Under the pieces are notes generated by a model that was given only the letters and a program-made list of their open reading frames with translations, was not told where the DNA came from and did not search any database. Position numbers and translations under genes: made by a program. Below are positions 13,745-19,114 of a DNA stretch of 19,114 nt, in pieces (within the stretch, counting starts at the first letter, position 1; each line of letters starts with the position of its first letter). This DNA comes from Eutrophocola sp964601805 (GTDB lineage: Bacteria; Pseudomonadota; Gammaproteobacteria; Pseudomonadales; Pseudohongiellaceae): the NCBI GenBank assembly GCA_964601805.1, contig CAZROW010000060.1, forward strand, positions 1-19,114, in the 5' to 3' direction.

Positions 13745-14557
13745 TCAGGTTTCAATCGGCGTGTCAGGCAGGTTGCCCCACTCAGACCAGGAACCGTCGT
13801 AGGCGCGCACACTGAAGCCCAGTGCCTTGGCGATCAGGTAGGTCAGCCCGGAGCGATGATGGGTCTGGCAATGGGTGATAATGCTGTTGCCGGGCTTGAT
13901 GCCCAGGTCTGCCAGCTTGTCACGCAAGGTCTCCAGCGGCAGCAGTCTCAGGTTGCGCTCACGATCCATGGTGTGCAGCCAGTCCAGGTTGACTGCACCG
14001 GGGATGTGACCACCGCGTGCGGAAGACAACTTCGTGCCGATGTATTCCTCGTGACTACGTGCATCCCAGATGCGGCTGTTCTCATCATTCAGTGAGGCCC
14101 GCACTTCGTCCAGGGTGGCATTGGCTGACATATCCAGGGTCAGGCTTACGTCCGTTGGTGCAGCTGTTACTGGTGTATTTTCCACCGGGTGACCTTCCTT
14201 GTACCAGGCATGAATACCGCCATCCAGGTAGGAATAGCCCTTGTGGCCGATGATGTCGAGGGTCCAGATGAAACGGCCGGCCCAGCCGCCGCCTTCGTCA
14301 TCGTAGACCACGATATGCTTGTCCGGGGAATACCCGATGCGCGAGAACAGGGCCTCCAGATTGTCCTTGTCGGGCAGCTTGCCCGGGGCTGGTGGCACGC
14401 CACATACGAGCTCGGGAGGATTGATGTGGATAGCGCCGGGAACATGCACCTGTTCATAGGTACTGGCCTGTGACACGTCGATAATCAGCAGGTCATCATT
14501 GCCCAGCTGGTCTTCCAGGGTTTCCGGTTCAATGATGAGATCGAGATTCAATGCCAT
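13745..14557 (-). CDS. rhdA: Thiosulfate sulfurtransferase (rhodanese), RhdA type
   Basis: A 270-residue tandem-domain rhodanese. The N-terminal domain (about 1-125) is non-catalytic and the C-terminal domain (about 145-270) is catalytic. The active-site loop is HCQTHHRSG with C230 as the persulfide-carrying cysteine. The CQTHHR loop is the one I know from Azotobacter vinelandii RhdA, and differs from the CG[S/T]GVT loop of mercaptopyruvate sulfurtransferases. Other rhodanese signatures are IWDARSHEEY (domain 2 CH2A motif), GHIPGAVNLDW and YDGSWSEWGN at the C-terminus. It transfers sulfane sulfur, in vitro from thiosulfate to cyanide; the physiological acceptor is uncertain. The ATG at 14557 has TGAGGA about 11 bases upstream. 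psd follows after 25 bp, as I recall for Pseudomonas. Confidence 0.94.
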   Translation of the reverse strand: MALNLDLIIEPETLEDQLGNDDLLIIDVSQASTYEQVHVPGAIHINPPELVCGVPPAPGKLPDKDNLEALFSRIGYSPDKHIVVYDDEGGGWAGRFIWTLDIIGHKGYSYLDGGIHAWYKEGHPVENTPVTAAPTDVSLTLDMSANATLDEVRASLNDENSRIWDARSHEEYIGTKLSSARGGHIPGAVNLDWLHTMDRERNLRLLPLETLRDKLADLGIKPGNSIITHCQTHHRSGLTYLIAKALGFSVRAYDGSWSEWGNLPDTPIET

Positions 14558-14673
14558 GATGCTGACGGTCCTCAGGCTGGGGAAAAGAAACAGGATTTTA
14601 ACTGATTAGTCCGGTGTAAGCGAAAGGCACTGAAGAAAGTGCTGTGAATCATTTTGAACATGGTGACGTGTTG

Positions 14674-14840
14674 TTCGCGGCTAAAGCCGCTTCCTACAGA
14701 TAAGCGGCTTGAATTGTAGGCCGGAAATTGCGCAGCAATCTCCGGCAATCCAAATGACGACATGTTTACATGCCGGAGATGGCCCTTTGGGCCATTTCCG
14801 GCCTACAACACTCCTGGTAGGAAGCGGCTTTAGCCGCGAA
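14674..14840. repeat. Outer REP-like pair: perfect 23-bp inverted repeat
   Basis: Bases 14674-14696 and 14818-14840 are perfect reverse complements over 23 bp. Each arm contains the palindromic core GCGGCTAAAGCCGC, the familiar style of Pseudomonas-type REP sequences. A partial third trace (TAAGCGGCTTG, 14701-14711) follows the left arm. The pair encloses the second REP-family element (14714-14808). Confidence 0.85.
14714..14808. repeat. REP/BIME-like element, copy 2, nested within the outer REP pair
   Basis: Outer arms 14714-14728 and 14794-14808 are perfect reverse complements (15 bp). Each half forms its own hairpin: left CCGGAAATTGC/GCAATCTCCGG, right GCCGGAGATGGCCC/GGGCCATTTCCGGC around TTT. 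The left 34 bases are identical to the copy at 2527-2560. The right half here keeps better palindromy than copy 1. This element and the outer pair occupy much of the 330-bp non-coding stretch between rsgA and rhdA; I see no gene in that stretch. Confidence 0.85.
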
Positions 14841-14887
14841 AGGGGTTTTTAATAGCGCCCCAAAAACTGTAACCAACAATAAGCCGA

Positions 14888-15907
14888 TCAGGACTCCAGT
14901 GTGCGATTGATCTGGCGGTAGCTTTCCATGCGCAGCGCACTGATCTGTCCGTCCTCGACGGCCTGCTTGAGGCTGCAGCCGGGTTCCTGTTCATGGCGAC
15001 AGTCGCGGAATTTACAGTGGCCAAGGAAAGGCCGGAATTCAATGAAGCCGTTTAACAGGGTGTCGCTGTCCAGGTGTTCCAGGTGAAATTCACGAATCCC
15101 CGGTGAATCGATCAGGTCGCCGCCATCCGGAAAATGGTAGAGCCTGGCCGAGGTGGTGGTGTGGCGTCCCTTGTCGCGGGCTTCAGATAATTCACCTTCC
15201 TGGGTGCCGGCCTCAGGCAGCAGGGCATTGACCAGGGCGGATTTGCCCACACCTGACTGCCCGACAAAAACAGAGGTCTTGTCATCCAGCAGTTTTTTCA
15301 GGGCCGGCATGCCTTCCCCGTTGCGGCAGGAAACACGCAGTACCGGGTAGCCAATATCCTCGTAGGTAGCCAGCAGGGCGTCCAGGTAGTCCCGGTTCTC
15401 CGGTGACACCAGGTCGGACTTGTTGAGCAGTAACAAGGGCGCGATCCGGTAGTGTTCGGCAGCCACCAGGTAGCGGTCAACAAGGTTGGCAAAAGGTTCG
15501 GGTACCGGGGCAATGACAATGGCTATCTGGTCGATGTTGGCGGCCACTGGTCGCAGCTCGCCCATGCTGGAGGGGCGTTCCAGGAAGTTCTCACGGGGCA
15601 GTGCGGCAATGACCACGCCAACGGGATCGCCTTCCTGCCACATGACGTAATCCCCGCTGACAAGCGCTTCGATATTGGAACGCTGGAAGCAGCGGAAAAT
15701 TTTTCCCTGGTCCTCGCCGTCGAGAGCCTCGATATCCAGTTGCTGGCCAAAATTGGAAATAACAATGCCTTTCTGTACCTCGCCAAGATCGGCGGCATTC
15801 AGGGTGTTTTCTATTCGGGCTTCCTGCCTGGCAGCTCTTCCGGCATAGGCTTCCTGCATTTTCTGGATACGCCACAACTGGCGGCGGTTAAGCTGCTTTT
15901 TTTTCAT
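14888..15907 (-). CDS. rsgA: Small ribosomal subunit biogenesis GTPase
   Basis: A 339-residue circularly permuted GTPase (YjeQ) that checks and matures the 30S decoding centre and releases RbfA. An N-terminal OB-fold lies at about 40-115. The G motifs come in permuted order: G4 NKSD (162-165), G5 around SCRNGEG, G1 GQSGVGKS (216-223), G2 RHTTTS, and G3 DSPG (267-270). The C-terminal zinc knuckle uses C298, C303, H305 and C311 (LGHCKFRDCRHEQEPGC). The ATG at 15907 starts a lysine-rich N-terminus (MKKKQLNRRQ) typical of the family. It diverges from orn with 138 bp between, the standard gammaproteobacterial arrangement. Confidence 0.97.
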   Translation of the reverse strand: MKKKQLNRRQLWRIQKMQEAYAGRAARQEARIENTLNAADLGEVQKGIVISNFGQQLDIEALDGEDQGKIFRCFQRSNIEALVSGDYVMWQEGDPVGVVIAALPRENFLERPSSMGELRPVAANIDQIAIVIAPVPEPFANLVDRYLVAAEHYRIAPLLLLNKSDLVSPENRDYLDALLATYEDIGYPVLRVSCRNGEGMPALKKLLDDKTSVFVGQSGVGKSALVNALLPEAGTQEGELSEARDKGRHTTTSARLYHFPDGGDLIDSPGIREFHLEHLDSDTLLNGFIEFRPFLGHCKFRDCRHEQEPGCSLKQAVEDGQISALRMESYRQINRTLES

Positions 15908-15939
15908 TCAGGCGGGGTCAGCAGATTTGAACATAAAAA

Positions 15940-15967
15940 CTTATAATCGGGGTCTTCTTTGCTACAA
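15940..15967 (-). promoter_or_regulatory. Candidate rsgA promoter
   Basis: Read on the minus strand, TTGTAG (15967-15962), 16 bases, then TATAAG (15945-15940), about 32 bases before the rsgA ATG. Both hexamers are reasonable sigma-70 matches. It overlaps the candidate orn promoter on the other strand, so the two may compete. Confidence 0.5.
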
Positions 15968-15969
15968 TC
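15941..15969 (+). promoter_or_regulatory. Candidate orn promoter with extended -10
   Basis: TTATAA (15941-15946), a 17-base spacer, then TGCTACAAT, an extended -10 box with hexamer TACAAT at 15964-15969. It would give orn a leader of about 70 bases that contains the 14-bp palindrome at 15993-16006. Confidence 0.45.
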
Positions 15970-15992
15970 CCCTCGTTATGTGGGATTGGGTC

Positions 15993-16006
15993 CCTGGATA
16001 TCCAGG
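15993..16006. promoter_or_regulatory. Perfect 14-bp palindrome in the orn leader
   Basis: CCTGGATATCCAGG is a perfect 14-bp dyad with no loop, about 40 bases upstream of the orn ATG. It suits a dimeric DNA-binding protein more than an RNA hairpin. I cannot assign a regulator. Confidence 0.4.
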
Positions 16007-16045
16007 AATTAACCGCAGTATATAAGAAGCAGCAATAGACATTCT

Positions 16046-16594
16046 ATGGATAAAAAGCAGCACCTGATCTGGATAGATCTGGAAATGACAGGATTGATTC
16101 CAGAGTCTGATCGCATCATCGAAATCGCCACCATCGTTACCAACACGGATCTGCAGGTTGTTGCAGAGGGGCCGGTGTTTGCCATCCATCAATCTGCCGC
16201 TACCATGGCTGCCATGGATGACTGGAACCAGCGCCATCATGGTGCCTCCGGTCTCATCGAGCGGGTCAAGCACAGTCCGAATAATGAAAGTGAAGCCGAA
16301 CGGGCGACGATAAAATTTCTCAGCCAGTATTGTGAACCAGGCTTTTCGCCGATGTGTGGCAACAGTATCTGCCAGGATCGCCGCTTTCTTGCCCGCTACA
16401 TGCCCGCCCTGGAAGCCTTCTTCCATTACCGCAATCTCGATGTCAGTTCCATCAAGGAACTGGCCAAGCGCTGGCGCCCCGATGTGGCCGACGGCTACAA
16501 GAAGGAAAGTTCTCACCAGGCCCTGGAAGATATCCGTGATTCCATCGCGGAGTTGCGTCATTACCGCGAGCACTTTTTCAAAACCGCCCGCTGA
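16046..16594 (+). CDS. orn: Oligoribonuclease
   Basis: A 182-residue DEDDh 3'-5' exoribonuclease that degrades 2- to 5-mer nanoRNAs, and in c-di-GMP-using bacteria removes the pGpG intermediate. Exo I is WIDLEMTGL (D11 and E13). Exo II follows at MCGNSICQDRRFLARYMP. Exo III ends in SSHQALEDIRDSI, with the DEDDh histidine and last aspartate. Length matches the family. Its link to c-di-GMP turnover is relevant because a FimX-like effector lies in the same window. It diverges from rsgA. Confidence 0.97.
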   Translation: MDKKQHLIWIDLEMTGLIPESDRIIEIATIVTNTDLQVVAEGPVFAIHQSAATMAAMDDWNQRHHGASGLIERVKHSPNNESEAERATIKFLSQYCEPGFSPMCGNSICQDRRFLARYMPALEAFFHYRNLDVSSIKELAKRWRPDVADGYKKESSHQALEDIRDSIAELRHYREHFFKTAR

Positions 16595-16628
16595 AAACTC
16601 CAGCTTTCGAATCCCGCAAATTCCAGGC

Positions 16629-16658
16629 AAAAAAAAGCCCTACTGGGAAGCAGGGCTT
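16629..16658 (-). terminator. Strong Rho-independent terminator reading on the minus strand
   Basis: Read on the minus strand: AAGCCCT (16658-16652), a 10-base loop, AGGGCTT (16641-16635), then a run of six further Ts (16634-16629). On the plus strand the hairpin follows orn but has no U-tract, so it is oriented to stop leftward transcription. No protein gene on the minus strand feeds into it between here and 16999. Confidence 0.7.
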
Positions 16659-16745
16659 AACGGGGACATTAAAGGAGAGCCTGATACATTGGGGGAGATC
16701 AATAGGTATTAGGTCGTCACCGGGTTTGCTAACCACATGAAAATC
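16635..16745 (-). ncRNA. Candidate small RNA ending at the minus-strand terminator
   Basis: The terminator at 16629-16658 implies a leftward transcript that begins in the 340 bp to its right, where I see no convincing coding frame. Just before the terminator, the minus strand carries C/U-rich stretches (TCTCCCCC, CTCTCCTTTAATG) complementary to Shine-Dalgarno sequences, a common seed type in trans-acting sRNAs. The 5' end is not determined; the right boundary here is arbitrary. No known RNA family is recognised and the promoter is not clear. Confidence 0.3.
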
Positions 16746-16884
16746 CGGAGATAATTTTCTTACGCAATGGTTTTTACCCCGGATCACTGGCGGGCATTAT
16801 TTCGTAGCAAAATCTGCAAATATTTTTAAAAAGCATTTTATTTCAACAGGTTAGAAGTATTATTTTTATCCTTACAGTCCCGGT

Positions 16885-16914
16885 TTGGTGTTGTTCAAGG
16901 CCGCGCTATATACT
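16885..16914 (+). promoter_or_regulatory. Candidate promoter of the M13 peptidase gene
   Basis: TTGGTG (16885-16890), an 18-base spacer, then TATACT (16909-16914) within TATATACT, about 85 bases before the ATG. The -10 is close to consensus. The leader then carries an 11-bp tandem direct repeat, GACATGTATAA, at 16965-16975 and 16976-16986. Confidence 0.5.
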
Positions 16915-16998
16915 CCCGTGCTCACCTGCTAATCCAACAAGCAACTTGTTACGACATTGACCAGGACATGTATAAGACATGTATAAAGAGAATTTGCC

Positions 16999-19104
16999 AT
17001 GATTACTGTAGAGGAAAAACTGCTGGCCCTTGTGGCCTCCACCTTGTTGCTGGCGGCTTGCTCAGGCGAACAGACCCCGGACTCCGCCAGTACGACAAGT
17101 GCTGCACCAAACACCGCATCAAACAGCGCAACAGCCATGGTTGCCGAATCCGAACTGGGGTCGGGCATTGATACCGAATACTTTGATACGACAGTTGCGC
17201 CGGGTGATGACTTCTATCGCTACGTCAACGGCGTCTGGCTCGATAGCACTCCCATTCCTTCCGACAAGTCCAATTATGGTTCCTTTATCGCGCTTGCCGA
17301 TGAAGCCGAGGAAAACCTGCGTGCCATTATTGAAGCCGCCGCTGCCGAAAATGCCCCCATGGGCAGTGATGCGCAGAAGGTGGGTGATTTCTATACCAGT
17401 TTCATGGACCAGGAACGAGTCGAGGCACTCGGTGCACAGCCTTTGCAGGCCACTCTTTCCGAGATAGCGGCCGTGGCAAACAAGAATGAGCTGTTGCTGC
17501 TCATGGCCGAGCTCAACCACATCGGTGTGCAGTCGCCGGTGGGAGTGTATATCAACAATGATGCCAAGCAGTCAGACCAGTACATCAGTTACATCTCCCA
17601 GTGGGGACTGGGGCTGCCGGATCGTGACTGGTATCTCTCGGAAGACGATCCCACCCACGAGCAGGCGCGTACAGCCTATGCCACTTATATTGAGAAAGTC
17701 CTGTCACTGGCTGGTTATGACCGTGCCAGTGAAGCCGCGCAATCCATTCTTGCCATTGAATTCCTGATCGCCGGTGAGCACTGGGACCGGGTCAAGAATC
17801 GCCAGCGGGAGCTGACCTATAACAAGATGAGCCAGGATGATCTTAACGGCCTGGCACCCGACATGGACTGGAACGGTTTCATGCGCACACTGGGCATTGA
17901 TGAGACCACCTACATCATCCAGCAGCCAAGTTATATCGAAGGCCTCAACAACATCTGGAATGACATCACCCTGGCGCAGTGGCAGGACTATGCCAGCTTC
18001 AAGTTCGTGGATTCCCTGGCCGGTTACCTGAGTGATGATTTCGTGCAGGCGCAATTTGATTTTGAAGGCCGCACCCTGGGGGGAGTGGAAGAAATGCGTC
18101 CACGCTGGAAGCGCGGTGTGGATACCGTGGATGGCGCCCTGGGTGAAGTGGTTGGGCGTCTCTACGTGGAACAACATTTCCAGGATGAAGCCAAGCGCCG
18201 TATGGACGAGCTGGTGGAAAACCTGCGGGAAGCCTTTCGTGTCGGTATTGATGAACTGGACTGGATGACCGCCGCCACCAAGGAGCAGGCCCAGGAAAAG
18301 CTGTCCAAATTCACTACCAAGATCGGCTATCCGGATGAGTGGAAGGACTATTCAGCACTGACCGTCGCCGACGATGACCTGATCGGTAATGTCATACGAT
18401 CCCGCAACGTGGAACACGAGCGTGAACTGGCAAAACTGGGCAGTCCCATTGATCGCGGCGAATGGTTCATGACGCCTTATACCGTCAATGCCTACTACAA
18501 CCCGCCCATGAACGAAATCGTGTTTCCCGCCGCCATCCTGCAGCCACCGTTTTTCAACGTGGAGGCCGATGATGCGGTGAACTACGGTGGTATCGGGGCA
18601 GTGATTGGCCATGAGTTCAGTCATGGTTTCGATGACCAGGGGCGCAAGTCCGATGGTGACGGTAACCTGCGTGACTGGTGGACCGAGGAAGATGCCACGG
18701 CATTTTCCGAGCGTGCCAATGCGCTTGTGGCACAGTACAACCAGTTTGAAGTGCTGCCGGGTAAATTCCTCAATGGTGAATTCACCCTGGGCGAAAATAT
18801 CGGCGACCTTTCCGGCCTGGCCGTAGCCTACAAGGCGTACCACATGTCACTGGACGGTGAACCGGCCCCGGTCATTGACGGGCTCACCGGCGACCAGCGT
18901 TTCTTCATGGGCTGGGCCCAGGTCTGGCGTCGACTGTACCGGGATGAAAACCTGGAAATGCGTATCACCTCGGATCCCCATTCCCACAGTGAAGCCCGCA
19001 CCAACGGCATCGTCAGGAACTTCGACGCCTGGTATGACGCGTTCGATGTGCAGCCGGATGATGCGCTTTACCTGCCGCCGGAAGAACGCGTAAAGATCTG
19101 GTAG
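16999..19104 (+). CDS. M13 family (neprilysin/PepO-like) zinc metallopeptidase lipoprotein
   Basis: A 701-residue peptidase, the usual length for bacterial M13 enzymes, which cleave short peptides. The N-terminus has a hydrophobic stretch ending in lipobox LLAAC (C21), followed by a Ser/Thr/Ala-rich linker to about residue 58, so it is probably anchored as a periplasm-facing lipoprotein. The n-region (MITVEEK) is unusually acidic. The M13_N domain runs about 65-440 (GDDFYRYVNGVWL). The catalytic domain has substrate-binding NAYYNPPMNEIVFPAAILQP (497-516), zinc ligands H538 and H542 with catalytic E539 in VIGHEFSHGFDDQG, the third ligand E599 and D603 in GENIGDLSG, and HSHSEARTNG near the end. 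The ATG at 16999 has AAAGAG upstream; an in-frame TAA lies just before it. The stop is at 19102-19104. Confidence 0.94.
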   Translation: MITVEEKLLALVASTLLLAACSGEQTPDSASTTSAAPNTASNSATAMVAESELGSGIDTEYFDTTVAPGDDFYRYVNGVWLDSTPIPSDKSNYGSFIALADEAEENLRAIIEAAAAENAPMGSDAQKVGDFYTSFMDQERVEALGAQPLQATLSEIAAVANKNELLLLMAELNHIGVQSPVGVYINNDAKQSDQYISYISQWGLGLPDRDWYLSEDDPTHEQARTAYATYIEKVLSLAGYDRASEAAQSILAIEFLIAGEHWDRVKNRQRELTYNKMSQDDLNGLAPDMDWNGFMRTLGIDETTYIIQQPSYIEGLNNIWNDITLAQWQDYASFKFVDSLAGYLSDDFVQAQFDFEGRTLGGVEEMRPRWKRGVDTVDGALGEVVGRLYVEQHFQDEAKRRMDELVENLREAFRVGIDELDWMTAATKEQAQEKLSKFTTKIGYPDEWKDYSALTVADDDLIGNVIRSRNVEHERELAKLGSPIDRGEWFMTPYTVNAYYNPPMNEIVFPAAILQPPFFNVEADDAVNYGGIGAVIGHEFSHGFDDQGRKSDGDGNLRDWWTEEDATAFSERANALVAQYNQFEVLPGKFLNGEFTLGENIGDLSGLAVAYKAYHMSLDGEPAPVIDGLTGDQRFFMGWAQVWRRLYRDENLEMRITSDPHSHSEARTNGIVRNFDAWYDAFDVQPDDALYLPPEERVKIW

Positions 19105-19114
19105 GGACAAGGAC

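Noticed and set aside
13720..13812. N-terminal extension of psd to 13812
   Set aside because: It would overlap rhdA by 68 bases and adds residues unlike the family; MKSLFILFQY at 13719 matches the known Psd N-terminus.
15962..16630. A 222-codon minus-strand open frame opposite orn
   Set aside because: It covers orn on the opposite strand. Orn has all DEDDh motifs, while this frame shows none of any family.
16578..16787. A 69-codon minus-strand frame near the terminator
   Set aside because: It overlaps the end of orn, runs through the terminator hairpin, and has no ribosome binding site or recognisable composition; a non-coding transcript fits better.

Overview
The window is about 19.1 kb of chromosomal DNA from a gammaproteobacterium, probably a draft or metagenome assembly because it holds a 100-N gap. 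Housekeeping proteins (ParC, EF-P with its EpmA/EpmB modification enzymes, RsgA, Orn, Psd, RhdA) read as gammaproteobacterial. The order parC ... FimX-like ... psd-rhdA ... rsgA | orn follows the Pseudomonas-type order as I remember it. The epmB/efp/epmA cluster sits inside that order here. There are no tRNAs, rRNAs, CRISPR arrays, prophage genes or transposase genes.

Layout. (1) 1-2491 (+): the 3' end of parE, a hairpin-forming repeat, then parC, so topoisomerase IV is encoded as parE-parC. (2) 2492-2697: a REP/BIME-like element. (3) 2698-9028: a signalling block. It holds a histidine kinase with an N-terminal GNAT-like domain (+). Convergent to it is a minus-strand run of a FimX-like REC/PAS/GGDEF/EAL protein, a two-TM HAMP protein with a degenerate cyclase-like domain, and a response regulator with an insertion in its receiver domain and an unrecognised output domain. 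Most sensory or catalytic domains here lack key catalytic residues, so this looks like a set of binding and interaction modules rather than enzymes. (4) 9068-11930: the complete EF-P beta-lysylation set. epmB (-) diverges from efp-epmA (+) across a 195-bp inverted-repeat element with 8-bp tandem units. (5) 12024-14557: an RDD membrane protein (+) convergent with psd and rhdA (-). psd is split only by an artefactual gap; collapsing a duplicated 55-bp contig end restores an intact 289-residue protein. (6) 14558-14887: nested REP-like inverted repeats where, as I recall, Pseudomonas carries motAB. (7) 14888-16594: rsgA (-) and orn (+) diverging from a shared promoter region. (8) 16595-16998: intergenic, with a strong minus-strand terminator and a candidate small RNA. 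(9) 16999-19104: an M13 (neprilysin-like) zinc metallopeptidase lipoprotein.

How the genes work together. ParE/ParC decatenate chromosomes. EpmB makes beta-lysine and EpmA attaches it to EF-P Lys34, which relieves polyproline stalling. RhdA and Psd look like a two-gene operon. RsgA and Orn serve ribosome maturation and nanoRNA or pGpG turnover; Orn completes c-di-GMP degradation, which connects it conceptually to the FimX-like c-di-GMP effector. The least described part is the 2.7-9.0 kb signalling block, especially the GNAT-kinase fusion facing the atypical response regulator.
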